Source: Nitratireductor sp. XY-223 (lineage in GTDB: Bacteria > Pseudomonadota > Alphaproteobacteria > Rhizobiales > Rhizobiaceae). From it: a DNA stretch of 64,000 bases. The position numbers and the translations under genes were made by a program. Shown one piece after another: positions 44,498 through 53,555 of this stretch (position 1 is the first letter of the stretch; every line of letters begins with the position of its first letter). The notes beneath the pieces were generated by a model. That model searched no databases. It had not been told where the DNA came from and saw only the letters and a program-made list of their open reading frames with translations. Location: NCBI RefSeq assembly GCF_004959855.1, contig NZ_SPNT01000002.1, positions 62,001-126,000 on the forward strand, read 5' to 3'.

Positions 44498-45406
44498 ATG
44501 AAGTTCGAAGGTATCTATACGCCCGTCGTCACACCCTATGACAGCGATCACGCGATCGATGAGACAGCCTTCGCCGCCGTTATCGAGCACCTGATCGCGG
44601 CCGGTGTCCACGGTCTGATCGTTGCCGGCACGACCGGCGAATATTACGCGCAGACAAGCGAGGAACGCATCCGGCTGATGGGACTTGCCGCCGAGATCAT
44701 CGGCGGCCGGCAGCCACTGATCGTCGGCACCGGCGCCATCCGCACCGAGGATTCCGTCCTGTTCGCGCGCGAAGCGAAGAAGGCCGGCGCAAATGCGCTA
44801 CTCGTCGCGACGCCGCCCTATGCCTATCCGACCGGCCGCGAGATCGCGCTGCACGCGCTTGCCATCGACCGCGAGGCGAACCTTCCGGTCATGCTCTACA
44901 ATTATCCCGGACGCATGAGCGTCAATATGGACGAGGAGACCCTCGACCGGCTCGGCCGCAGCCCGAATTTCTGCGCCATCAAGGAATCGTCGGGCGATCC
45001 GAACCGGCTGCACATGCTGGCCCGCGACTATCCCAATATCCAGCTGTCCTGCGGCATGGACGACCAGGCGCTGGAATTCTTCGCCTGGGGCGCGAGGTCC
45101 TGGGTCTGCGCCGGCTCCAACTTCGCGCCGGAAGCGCATCTCGCGCTTTACCGCGCCTGCGCCGTCGATGGCGATTTCACCAGGGGCCGACGCATCATGT
45201 CGGCGATGCTGCCGCTGATGCGGGTGCTCGAACAGGGTGGCAAGTTCGTCCAGTGCATCAAGCACGGCGTGACGCTGCGCGGCATCGACTGCGGGCCGCC
45301 GCGCCGGCCGCTGCAGCCGCTCAACAAGGACGACAAGCGGGCGCTGGCGGAGGTGATCCGCACCATGGACCGCGCCATTGCACAAATCGAGGAGGAAAGC
45401 AGATGA
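44498..45406 (+). CDS. Dihydrodipicolinate synthase / N-acetylneuraminate lyase family protein
   Basis: 302 aa TIM-barrel aldolase/lyase. All catalytic features are present: GTTGEY, Tyr134 in LYNYPGR and the Schiff-base Lys162 in CAIKESSG. The family includes DapA, KDG aldolases and 1-pyrroline-4-hydroxy-2-carboxylate deaminase. A biosynthetic DapA is unlikely because the gene sits in a GntR-controlled catabolic operon next to an aldehyde dehydrogenase and an FAD oxidase. Substrate is inferred only. It starts at 44498; its stop overlaps the next gene as ATGA. Confidence 0.88.
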   Translation: MKFEGIYTPVVTPYDSDHAIDETAFAAVIEHLIAAGVHGLIVAGTTGEYYAQTSEERIRLMGLAAEIIGGRQPLIVGTGAIRTEDSVLFAREAKKAGANALLVATPPYAYPTGREIALHALAIDREANLPVMLYNYPGRMSVNMDEETLDRLGRSPNFCAIKESSGDPNRLHMLARDYPNIQLSCGMDDQALEFFAWGARSWVCAGSNFAPEAHLALYRACAVDGDFTRGRRIMSAMLPLMRVLEQGGKFVQCIKHGVTLRGIDCGPPRRPLQPLNKDDKRALAEVIRTMDRAIAQIEEESR

Positions 45407-46896
45407 GCGAGTTGCTGACCCGGGACGAATACGCCGCGATCGCGGCCGGCCTCGACTTTCCGCGCTCGCCTTTCATCGACGGGCGCTTCCATTCGGGAGG
45501 CGGCGGCGAATTCGCCACCTTGAACCCGGCGACGGGCGAGACGATCTGCACCATCGGGGCCTGCAGCGGCGAGGATGTCGACCTCGCCGTAACCAGGGCG
45601 CGCGAGGCCTTCGAGGAAGGCCGCTGGTCGAAGCTGCATCCGGCCGAGCGCAAGGATATCCTCATTCGCCTGTGCAAGCTGATCACCCGCAATGCACGGG
45701 AACTGGCGGTGATGGAGAGCCTCGATTCCGGAAAGCCGATCCGCGACTGCGTGACGATCGACATTCCGGAGACCATCCACACGATCAAGTGGCATGCGGA
45801 AGCCGCCGACAAGATCTACGACCAGACGGCACCTTCCGGCGAGGACGCGGTGGCGATGATCGTGCGCGAACCGGTCGGCGTGGTCGCTGCCGTCCTGCCG
45901 TGGAACTTCCCCTTGCTGATGCTCGCCTGGAAGATCGGCCCGGCGCTGGCGGCCGGCAACTCGGTCATCGTCAAGCCGGCGGAGCAGACCTCGCTGACGG
46001 CGCTCAGGGTTGCGGAACTTGCCATGGAGGCCGGCCTTCCGCGCGGCGTTCTACAGGTGCTTCCCGGCGACGGGCCGGGTGTCGGCGAGCCGCTCGGGCG
46101 GCACATGGGCGTCGACATGGTGAGCTTCACCGGCTCCACTGAAACGGGGCGGCGGTTCCTGCGCTACGCGGCGGATTCGAACCTGAAGAAAGTGGTGCTC
46201 GAATGCGGCGGCAAGAACCCGGCCATCGTGCTGGACGATGCCGAGAACCTCGATCTCGTGGCCGGCCACGTGGTCAATGCCGCCTTCTGGAACATGGGCG
46301 AGAACTGCTCCGCGAATTCGCGGCTGATCGTCCACGCCGGCGTCAAGGATGCGCTGTTGGAGCGTATCCAGGCACGGCTGCGCGACTGGAAGACGGGCGA
46401 TCCGCTCGATCCGCAAAACCATCTCGGCGCCCTGATCGACGGCGAGCACTGCCAGAAGGTCGCCTCGTACCTGGACGGCATTGAAGCGCTGGCCGGCGGC
46501 AGCCTTTCCGGCGCCTATCTCGAACCGACGCTGGTGGAGACAGACCGCCACCACCGGCTGGCGCGCGAAGAGGTCTTCGGGCCGATCCTGTCCGTCATCA
46601 CCGTCGCAACGGCGGACGAGGCACTGGAGATCGCCAACGACACCGAATACGGGCTGGCAGCCAGTATTTTTACGGCTAACGGCCGCAAGGCACTCTCCGC
46701 CGCGCGGGCCGTGCGCGCGGGAACCGTGACCGTCAACTGCTATGGCGAGGGCGACATCACGACGCCCTTCGGCGGCTACAAGCAATCGGGCTTCGGCGGG
46801 CGCGACAACGGCCTCCACGCCTATGACCAGTACACGGAAATCAAGACCATCTGGATCGATCTTTCCGATCCCGCCGCACAGGATGATGTCGGATGA
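45403..46896 (+). CDS. Aldehyde dehydrogenase (NAD(P)-dependent)
   Basis: 497 aa. Catalytic Cys302 in NMGENCSANSR, general-base Glu267 in VLECGGKNPAI, and the PWNFPL block. The C-terminal FGGYKQSGFGGRDNGLHAYD resembles the gamma-glutamyl-aminobutyraldehyde (PuuC) and betaine-aldehyde groups. It oxidises an aldehyde released in the pathway to an acid. Translation is coupled on both sides (ATGA at 45403 and at 46893), so the genes are expressed in fixed ratio. Confidence 0.94.
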   Translation: MSELLTRDEYAAIAAGLDFPRSPFIDGRFHSGGGGEFATLNPATGETICTIGACSGEDVDLAVTRAREAFEEGRWSKLHPAERKDILIRLCKLITRNARELAVMESLDSGKPIRDCVTIDIPETIHTIKWHAEAADKIYDQTAPSGEDAVAMIVREPVGVVAAVLPWNFPLLMLAWKIGPALAAGNSVIVKPAEQTSLTALRVAELAMEAGLPRGVLQVLPGDGPGVGEPLGRHMGVDMVSFTGSTETGRRFLRYAADSNLKKVVLECGGKNPAIVLDDAENLDLVAGHVVNAAFWNMGENCSANSRLIVHAGVKDALLERIQARLRDWKTGDPLDPQNHLGALIDGEHCQKVASYLDGIEALAGGSLSGAYLEPTLVETDRHHRLAREEVFGPILSVITVATADEALEIANDTEYGLAASIFTANGRKALSAARAVRAGTVTVNCYGEGDITTPFGGYKQSGFGGRDNGLHAYDQYTEIKTIWIDLSDPAAQDDVG

Positions 46897-48452
46897 ACGC
46901 AGTCAATGAAGCACCCCGGTCACGCCGGGGCGGCCGCGGCGCGCGGCGCGAAATCCGCACCGCCATCGATACGAAGATGCTGCCGGCGCTCGAGCGCAGG
47001 CTGCCGCTGGTCGAACCGATGGACGCAGAACAGATCGCCCGCATCGACGATGCCTCGATGGCCATTTTGGAGGATGTCGGCGTCGTCTTTCGCGATCCGC
47101 AGGCGATCGCCGACTGGCGCGCCGCCGGCGCCGATATCCGCGACGGCGACCGGGTGCATCTCGACCGCGGCCTGGTGCGCACATTGATCGCGACAATTCC
47201 GGAGAGCTTCACCTATCACGCCCGTAATCCGGCTAACAATCTGCCCTTCGGCGGGGATCATTCGATCTTCGTGCCGATGACCGGCGCGCCCTATCTGCGC
47301 GATCTCGACGACAAGCGCCGCGGGCCGACGCTTGAGGACCTGGCGAATTTCCACAAGCTGGCGCACATGCTGCCGGCGCTGCATTCCTCGGCGCATCACA
47401 TCGTCGAACCCATGGACCACGTGGTCGCACACCGGCATCTGCGCATCACCTATTCGTCAATGAAGCACTCGGACAAGACGTTCATGGGCATGACGACGAG
47501 CCCGAGGAACGCAGAGGACGTGATGGAGATGTGCGCCATCCTGTTCGGCGCCGACTTCATGGAAGACCATCCGGTGGTCACCGGCAACTGCAACGGCAAC
47601 TCGCCGCTGGTGTGGGACGAGGTGATGCTCGGCGCCATGCGCGCCTTCTGCCGCAGGAACCAGCCGGTGCTGTGCTCGCCTTTCGTGCTCGGCGGCGCCA
47701 ACACGCCGGCATCGACGGCCGCGGCGGTGGCACAGCTCAATGCCGAGGCGCTGTCGGCGCTCGCCTATACGCAGGTCGTGCGCAAGGGCTGCCCGGCGAT
47801 CTACGGCCATTACCTCTCGACCGTCTCGATGAAATCCGGCGCGCCGATGGCCGGCACGCCGGAAATCAGCCTGATGAACTTCATGATCGGGCAGATGGCC
47901 CGGCATTACCGCATTCCCTGGCGTACGTCGAACACGCTCGGCGGCGCCAAGACCTTCGACGCCCAGGCCGGCTACGAGAGCGCCTCGACCATGATGGCGG
48001 CGCTGATGGCGGGCGCCAACTATGTCTGGCATTCGGCCGGCTGGAACGAGGCGGGCATGCACTGCTCCATGGCCAAGTTCGTCGTCGACGCCGAGCAATG
48101 CGCCATGGGATACCGCATGACCGAGGGGATCAAGTGGGACGATTTCGACGAGGCCCTCGCAGCGGTGCGCGACATCGGTCCCGGCGGGCACTATCTCGGC
48201 CACCCCCACACCCAGGCAAAGTTCCAGGACGCCTTTTTCATGCCCGAACTGTTCGACAACAACTCGATTGAGCAGTGGATGGCCGAGGGCAGCCATGAGA
48301 TCACGGAGCGGGCGCTCCAGTACACCCGCAACCTTCTAAACAATTACGAGGAGCCCCGGCTCGACGCCGGCATCGACGAGGCGCTGCGCGATTACATCGC
48401 CCGGCGCGAGCGTGAGATTCCGGCCGTCGATGCGCTGAACGACGAATACTGA
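46893..48452 (+). CDS. Trimethylamine methyltransferase (MttB) superfamily protein, non-pyrrolysine
   Basis: 519 aa. MttB-type TIM barrel: the early DDASMAILEDVGVVFRDP, central VTGNCNGNSPLVWDEVM, LMNFMIGQMARHYRIPWRTS, and GGHYLGHPHTQAKF near the C-terminus. The frame runs without an in-frame stop, so it lacks the amber-coded pyrrolysine of true MttB. Such proteins demethylate quaternary amines such as glycine betaine, proline betaine or carnitine, normally passing the methyl to a corrinoid protein. No corrinoid protein is encoded nearby, so its methyl acceptor is not evident. The N-terminal 30 residues are Arg-rich. Confidence 0.9.
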   Translation: MNAVNEAPRSRRGGRGARREIRTAIDTKMLPALERRLPLVEPMDAEQIARIDDASMAILEDVGVVFRDPQAIADWRAAGADIRDGDRVHLDRGLVRTLIATIPESFTYHARNPANNLPFGGDHSIFVPMTGAPYLRDLDDKRRGPTLEDLANFHKLAHMLPALHSSAHHIVEPMDHVVAHRHLRITYSSMKHSDKTFMGMTTSPRNAEDVMEMCAILFGADFMEDHPVVTGNCNGNSPLVWDEVMLGAMRAFCRRNQPVLCSPFVLGGANTPASTAAAVAQLNAEALSALAYTQVVRKGCPAIYGHYLSTVSMKSGAPMAGTPEISLMNFMIGQMARHYRIPWRTSNTLGGAKTFDAQAGYESASTMMAALMAGANYVWHSAGWNEAGMHCSMAKFVVDAEQCAMGYRMTEGIKWDDFDEALAAVRDIGPGGHYLGHPHTQAKFQDAFFMPELFDNNSIEQWMAEGSHEITERALQYTRNLLNNYEEPRLDAGIDEALRDYIARREREIPAVDALNDEY

Positions 48453-48458
48453 CCGGCC

Positions 48459-49796
48459 ATGATCACGGTGACGAAACAGCCCTTCGACCCGGGACCGGCG
48501 GCATGGAACGAGATCCTGCCAGCCGCCACGGCGCATCCCGCCCTGGACCGGGATATCAAGGCGGATTTCCTGGTTATCGGCGGCGGGTTCGCCGGATTGT
48601 CGGCGGCCAGACGCCTGAAGCAGCTTGAGCCGGATGCGGCGATCGCGCTCGTCGATGCGCGCCGCATCGCCGAGGGACCGGCAGGCCGCAATTCGGGCTT
48701 CATGATCGATTTGCCGCATAATTTGGCGTCTAAGGATTATGCCGGCGATGCGGTGCGGGACCGCTCGCAAACGGCATTGAACCGGGAAGCGATCGCCTTC
48801 GCGGCCGAGGCGGCCGGGGAATACGGCATGCCGGAAGAGGCCTTCAGTCCGAGCGGCAAGATCAACGCTGCGGCAACGGAACGCGGCACCGCCCACAATC
48901 GCGACTATGCGGCGCATCTCGAACGGATGGGCGAAGCGCACGAATTGCTGGACGAGAAGGCCATGCGGGACATCAGCGGCTGTGACTACTATCGCGGCGG
49001 TCTCTATACGCCCGGCACGGCCATGCTGCAGCCGGCGCTCTATGTTCGCGGGATTGCCGAAGGTCTAGCTGACGCCGGCGTCGCGCTGTTCGAGAACACG
49101 CCGGTCACGTCATTGAGCCGGCAAAGCAATACGTGGCGCGCGGCGACACCCGCCGGCGCGATCTCGACCGGTTCGGTCGTCCTGTGCGTCAACGGCCACG
49201 CGGAGAGTTTCGGATTCTTCAAGCGCCGGCTGATGCACATTTACCTTTATGCGTCCATGACCCGCCGGCTGACGGCGCAGGAAACGGCGGCGCTGGGCGG
49301 TCAGGAGCGATGGGGCTTCACGCCGGCCGATCCGCTGGGAACCACCGTCCGCCGTATCTCCGGCACCGGCGGCGCGCGCATCGTCGTGCGCAACCGTTTC
49401 ACCTGGGCGCCGGGACGCAGTGTCGAGCCGCAAAGGCTGCGCTCGGTAGCGCATGTCCATGACCGCTCGTTCGCGGCGCGGTTTCCGGTGCTCACCGGTG
49501 CCGACATGGAATACCGGTGGGGCGGGCTGCTGTGCCTCAGCCTGAATACGGCGCCAGCCTTCGGCGAGCTTGAACCCGGCCTTTTCAGCGCCTGCTGCCA
49601 GAACGGCCTTGGCACCGCCGCCGGCACGCTGTCGGGCAAGCTGATCGCCGAACAGATTTGCGGGCACGCATCGGAGTCACTTGCGGCCATGCAGGCGCTT
49701 CCGGCACCGAGGCGCCTGCCGCCGGAGCCGTTCGCGTCGATCGGCGCCAATGCCACTATGCGGTGGGGCGAGATGCGGGCCGGCAAGGAGCTCTGA
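48459..49796 (+). CDS. FAD-dependent oxidoreductase (DAO/DadA/PuuB-type amine oxidase)
   Basis: 445 aa. FAD-binding ADFLVIGGGFAGLSAARRL (GxGxxG, about residues 36-54), followed by VDARRIAEGPAGRNSGFMID, typical of D-amino acid oxidase-like flavoproteins that act on secondary or tertiary amines (glycine, sarcosine, proline or gamma-glutamylputrescine types). The C-terminal part has EYRWGGLLCLSLNTAP and QNGLGTAAGTLSGKLIAEQI. Last gene of the operon, 6 bp after the MttB-family gene. It probably oxidises the N-methyl amino acid left by demethylation. Confidence 0.9.
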   Translation: MITVTKQPFDPGPAAWNEILPAATAHPALDRDIKADFLVIGGGFAGLSAARRLKQLEPDAAIALVDARRIAEGPAGRNSGFMIDLPHNLASKDYAGDAVRDRSQTALNREAIAFAAEAAGEYGMPEEAFSPSGKINAAATERGTAHNRDYAAHLERMGEAHELLDEKAMRDISGCDYYRGGLYTPGTAMLQPALYVRGIAEGLADAGVALFENTPVTSLSRQSNTWRAATPAGAISTGSVVLCVNGHAESFGFFKRRLMHIYLYASMTRRLTAQETAALGGQERWGFTPADPLGTTVRRISGTGGARIVVRNRFTWAPGRSVEPQRLRSVAHVHDRSFAARFPVLTGADMEYRWGGLLCLSLNTAPAFGELEPGLFSACCQNGLGTAAGTLSGKLIAEQICGHASESLAAMQALPAPRRLPPEPFASIGANATMRWGEMRAGKEL

Positions 49797-49830
49797 CCAA
49801 GCACGTCCGCCGTTCGGAAAAGTCCGGATG

Positions 49831-50382
49831 CTACTTGAAGGCCTCACCCGGATAGGCGCCCCAGATTTCGTCCTGCGCGACCCAGCCTTTCGTGCCCCTA
49901 ACCTCGCCGCGGCACCATTTGCCGTTGCATTCGTCGATACTGACAACGACACCGGGCTCCAGCTTGGCAACCAGATCGGCACCCTTTTGCGGCTTTGCCC
50001 GCAGCAGCACATAGACGCGCGCCTCGCCGCGCTTCCACGGCGCGACGATGGCGGTCCGCTCGCCGGTGAGCAGCGATTTGTGGATCCAGCCTTCGGTTCC
50101 GTCCGGATCGCGCACCCGCCGCCAGTGGTCGTATTCCTGGATGATTTCCATGGGAATGCCGGAACGGGTGTAGAGCCATTCGACGGCATAGTCGCGGCTC
50201 GGGCCGATGCGAAGATTGACGCGCCGCGCCTTGAGACTGACGAACCGGGGCAAAGGCAGGCCGCTGGCCCCCTTGGCCGCACTCTGTGCCTGGGCCGGAG
50301 GACTGTATGCCGGCGCCGTCACCAACAGCATTGCCGCCGCAAGAACGGCACTCAGGTTACGCGAGACGGTAGCGGCATTCAT
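49831..50382 (-). CDS. Secreted SH3-domain protein
   Basis: 183 aa. GGAGGTT sits 5 bases before the ATG at 50382, which decides the start over 50394 and the open extension to 50457. Signal peptide (SAVLAAAMLLVTAPAYSPPA, cut near residue 33). Two bacterial SH3-like repeats follow: NLRIGPSRDYAVEWLYTRSG with WIHKSLLTG, and LRAKPQKGADLVAKLEPGVV with CRGEVRGTKGWVAQD. Such proteins bind cell-wall material in the periplasm; the exact partner is unknown. Confidence 0.88.
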   Translation of the reverse strand: MNAATVSRNLSAVLAAAMLLVTAPAYSPPAQAQSAAKGASGLPLPRFVSLKARRVNLRIGPSRDYAVEWLYTRSGIPMEIIQEYDHWRRVRDPDGTEGWIHKSLLTGERTAIVAPWKRGEARVYVLLRAKPQKGADLVAKLEPGVVVSIDECNGKWCRGEVRGTKGWVAQDEIWGAYPGEAFK

Positions 50383-50583
50383 TGCAACCTCCATCGATGT
50401 TCTCCGCCGGCTGTCATTGCCACTTTGACGCCGGTTGGCGCAATCGATAATTTTCATTCCGGCACCGAGCGAGATTGCTTTGTCTTCCCGCTTTCGTCTG
50501 ATAAAAACGACCCGTGTGGCCGGACTTAACCGGGACTATCACACCATGGTTAAAGAGCTCTCAACAAGGGGCCGATCGAGGAA

Positions 50584-51585
50584 ATGCCGAATAAAAAGCG
50601 ACCGACGGTGTTCATCACCCGCAAACTGCCCGAATCTGTGGAAACCCGGATGTGCGAGCTGTTTGATACGGAGTTGAATATCGAGGATACGGCCCGTTCC
50701 CAGCACGAGCTGGTGGAGGCCATGAAAACCTTCGACGTCCTGGTGCCGACGGTCACCGATCGCATCGATGCCGCGATGATCGAACAGGCCGGGGACAACC
50801 TCAAGCTGATCGCCAATTTCGGCAACGGCGTCGACAATATCGACATCGACGCGGCCGCCCGAAAAGGCATCACCGTCACCAACACGCCGAATGTGCTGAA
50901 CGAGGACACCGCCGATATGACCATGGCGCTGATCCTGGCAGTGCCCCGGCGCCTTGCCCAGGGCGCCAACGTGCTGATGGGCGACGGTGTGTGGAACGGC
51001 TGGTCGCCGACCTGGATGCTCGGCCACCGGATCTGGGGCAAGCGGCTGGGCATTGTCGGCATGGGGCGCATCGGCACCGCCGTCGCCCGCCGGGCAAAGG
51101 CCTTCGGCCTTTCCATCCATTATCACAACCGCAACCGGGTCGATCCGGTCACCGAGGAAGACCTGGAGGCGACCTTCTGGGAAAGCCTCGACCAGATGCT
51201 GGCGCGCGTCGATATCGTCTCGGTCAATTGCCCGTCGACGCCAGCGACCTTCCACCTGCTTTCGGCACGCAGGCTCGACCTGCTGCGCCCCGAGGCCTAC
51301 ATCGTCAACACGGCGCGCGGCGGCATCATCGACGAGGCCGCCCTGATCAAGAACCTCCAGGAGGACAAGATCGCCGGAGCCGGTCTCGACGTCTTCGAAC
51401 ACGAGCCGGCCGTCAATCCGAAGCTCGTCAAGCTGGCGCAGAGCGGGCGAGTGGTGATCCTGCCGCATATGGGTTCGGCCACCATCGAGGGGCGGATCGA
51501 CATGGGCGACAAGGTGATCATCAACATTCGAACCCTGTTCGACGGACACCGGCCGCCGGACCGCGTCCTGCCCGGGCAACTTTAA
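50584..51585 (+). CDS. D-2-hydroxyacid dehydrogenase (glyoxylate reductase / glycerate dehydrogenase type)
   Basis: 333 aa. The NAD-binding Rossmann motif is LGIVGMGRIGTAVARRAKAF. Catalytic Arg in VNTARGGIIDEAAL, Glu in LDVFEHEPAVN and His in ILPHMGSATIEGR. It resembles GyaR-type glyoxylate/hydroxypyruvate reductases. Substrate choice is not certain. GAGGAA touches the ATG and a better-spaced AAGGGG lies about 11 bases up. Divergent from the SH3 gene by 201 bp, with no clear promoter found by eye. Confidence 0.9.
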   Translation: MPNKKRPTVFITRKLPESVETRMCELFDTELNIEDTARSQHELVEAMKTFDVLVPTVTDRIDAAMIEQAGDNLKLIANFGNGVDNIDIDAAARKGITVTNTPNVLNEDTADMTMALILAVPRRLAQGANVLMGDGVWNGWSPTWMLGHRIWGKRLGIVGMGRIGTAVARRAKAFGLSIHYHNRNRVDPVTEEDLEATFWESLDQMLARVDIVSVNCPSTPATFHLLSARRLDLLRPEAYIVNTARGGIIDEAALIKNLQEDKIAGAGLDVFEHEPAVNPKLVKLAQSGRVVILPHMGSATIEGRIDMGDKVIINIRTLFDGHRPPDRVLPGQL

Positions 51586-51607
51586 TCGGGACAATCTGCA
51601 AGCATTG

Positions 51608-52372
51608 CTATCGGCCGCCCGCCGAGCGGTAGCTGATCGTATCGAAGCGCGCGGCAAGGGCGTCGTATAAGAGCAGCCGGCCGACCAGCGGCTCGCCGAT
51701 GCCGGTAATAAGCTTGATGACTTCCATGGCCTGGAGCGTGCCGACAACACCGGTCAGCGCGCCGACGATGCCGGCCTCGGCGCAGCTCGGCAGCAACCCG
51801 TCGGGCGGCTGCGCGGGAAAAAGGTCCCGATAGGTCGGGTTCGGGCGGCCGTCGGCATCGTTGCGGAACGGGACCAGCACCGTGACCGATCCGTCGAAAC
51901 GGCCGACAGCGGCGGTGACCAGCGGACGCTCCAGCGCGGCGCACTGGTCGGCGACGAGATAGCGCGTGGCAAAATTGTCGGAGCCGTCGGCGACAATATC
52001 GTAGCGGCCGATCAACTCCGGCGCATTGGCCGCGTCGATGCGCATGGCGTGCGCCTCCACGGCGACATGCGGATTGATCCGCCGCAGGGTCTCGCCGGCA
52101 CTTTCCGTCTTGGGGACACCGACCGCAGCCGTGTCGTGCAGGACCTGGCGCTGCAGGTTGGACAACGACACCGTATCGTCATCGACGACGCCCAGCACCC
52201 CGACGCCGGCGGCGGCCAGGTACTGCAGCAGCGGCGAGCCGAGGCCGCCGGCGCCGATCACCAGCACCCGTGCCCTCTTCAGTTTCTGCTGCCCCGGGCC
52301 GCCGATTTCAGACAGGACGATGTGGCGGGCGTAACGCTCCAGTTCGGACGATGTCAGCGCATTTTCGGTCAT
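51608..52372 (-). CDS. moeB: ThiF/MoeB/HesA-type E1-like adenylyltransferase
   Basis: 254 aa, lacking a C-terminal rhodanese domain. It has RVLVIGAGGLGSPLLQYLAA, the nucleotide-binding GxGxxG, the family Asp, and RYLVADQCAALERPLVTAAV. E1-like enzymes adenylate the C-terminal glycine of ubiquitin-like MoaD or ThiS for sulfur transfer in molybdopterin or thiamine synthesis. The zinc-binding CxxC pairs of E. coli MoeB are not seen, which is not rare in rhizobia. The symbol is by resemblance. It is 27 bp after recF. Confidence 0.85.
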   Translation of the reverse strand: MTENALTSSELERYARHIVLSEIGGPGQQKLKRARVLVIGAGGLGSPLLQYLAAAGVGVLGVVDDDTVSLSNLQRQVLHDTAAVGVPKTESAGETLRRINPHVAVEAHAMRIDAANAPELIGRYDIVADGSDNFATRYLVADQCAALERPLVTAAVGRFDGSVTVLVPFRNDADGRPNPTYRDLFPAQPPDGLLPSCAEAGIVGALTGVVGTLQAMEVIKLITGIGEPLVGRLLLYDALAARFDTISYRSAGGR

Positions 52373-52399
52373 GGGTCACTCACTGGCATTTTGAACGCC

Positions 52400-53542
52400 T
52401 CAGTCGGCACCGGCGTCGGCGACGGTGCCGGAACTTACCGTCAGATACCGGGCGCGCTCGCCGAGAGCGGAGAACATGCCGGCATCGGTTCCGGTCATTA
52501 AGGCCTGCCCGCCGAGCGCGTCCACCAGATCAAAAAGCGCCTGTCGACGGCCGGCGTCAAGATGGGCGGCGATTTCATCGAGCAGCAGGAGCGGAGCGCA
52601 CCCGCAAATCTCACCCGTCAGGCGGGCATGGGCGAGCACCAGACCCACCAGCAGCGCCTTCTGCTCACCGGTGGAGCAGCGGGCCGCATCCATGTCCTTG
52701 CCGCGATGGCGCACTTTCAGATCCGAGCGGTGCGGCCCGGTCAGGGTCCGGCCGGCGGCGGCGTCGCGGTCGCGGGAAGCGCCAAGCTGCATAGCGAAAT
52801 CCTCTTCCAGTTCCGCGGCATTGCCGCCGGCAATATCGGAGAGGAAATCCTCCAGCAGGAGGACAGCCTGCGGGAACGGCCCTTCGTCCTGGCGCTCATC
52901 GATGAGCTTGGTCAGCATGGCGATGAGTTCGCGGCGCGCGAGCGCGATCGCGACGCCGAGTTCCGCCATCTGCGTTTCGATGCCCTCCAGCCATGCGGGA
53001 TCCAGGCGCCCTTCCGAAAGCAGCCTGTTGCGGCTGCGCATGGCGCGCTCGTAATCGAGCACGCGCCGCCCGTGGCCGGGATCGATGGCCAGTACCTGCC
53101 GGTCGAGAAAACGCCGCCGGTCGGAAGCCGAACCGGTGAACAGGCCGTCCATTGCCGGGGTCAGCCAGACGATGCGAAGGTGCTCAAGCAATTCGTCGTT
53201 GCTGCGCGCATTGGTGGCGTTGATCCGCAGCCGCCGGCCCGAGCCGCCCGCGGCCTCGGCGTCACCGCCGGCGCTGGTGCCGATCTCGACCGGCCCCTGC
53301 ATGCCCTCGAGCACCGCGAAGACGGCAAATCCGGTTTCCGATTCTTTCCGGCTGATTTCGGCGTAGGCGGCGCGGCGCAGGCCGCGGCCCGGCGACAGCA
53401 GCGAGACGGCTTCCATGAGGTTGGTCTTGCCGGCACCGTTCTCGCCGGTCAGGACCACGTGGCGGTTGTCGAGATCGAGTGCGAGCTGCCGGTAGTTCCG
53501 AAAATCCGTCAGTTTGAGACGGGTCAGATAGGCAGCGTTCAC
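52400..53542 (-). CDS. recF: DNA replication and repair protein RecF
   Basis: 380 aa SMC-like ATPase that loads RecA at gaps. Walker A VVLTGENGAGKTNLMEAV near residue 35, the signature and Walker B in STGEQKALLVGLVLAHARLT and LLLLDEIAAHLDAGRR. It starts at a GTG (53542, with upstream GAGGCAGG). It lies 13 bp after dnaN, suggesting one transcript dnaN-recF-moeB. Confidence 0.95.
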   Translation of the reverse strand: MNAAYLTRLKLTDFRNYRQLALDLDNRHVVLTGENGAGKTNLMEAVSLLSPGRGLRRAAYAEISRKESETGFAVFAVLEGMQGPVEIGTSAGGDAEAAGGSGRRLRINATNARSNDELLEHLRIVWLTPAMDGLFTGSASDRRRFLDRQVLAIDPGHGRRVLDYERAMRSRNRLLSEGRLDPAWLEGIETQMAELGVAIALARRELIAMLTKLIDERQDEGPFPQAVLLLEDFLSDIAGGNAAELEEDFAMQLGASRDRDAAAGRTLTGPHRSDLKVRHRGKDMDAARCSTGEQKALLVGLVLAHARLTGEICGCAPLLLLDEIAAHLDAGRRQALFDLVDALGGQALMTGTDAGMFSALGERARYLTVSSGTVADAGAD

Positions 53543-53555
53543 AATATCGCCTGCC

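Noticed and set aside
44498-45406. Biosynthetic dapA
   Set aside because: Catalytic residues fit the whole family, but the operon setting with GntR, ALDH, MttB-like and FAD oxidase points to catabolism.
46893-48452. Pyrrolysine-encoding mttB
   Set aside because: The frame has no in-frame TAG before its stop, and no pyl genes are seen.
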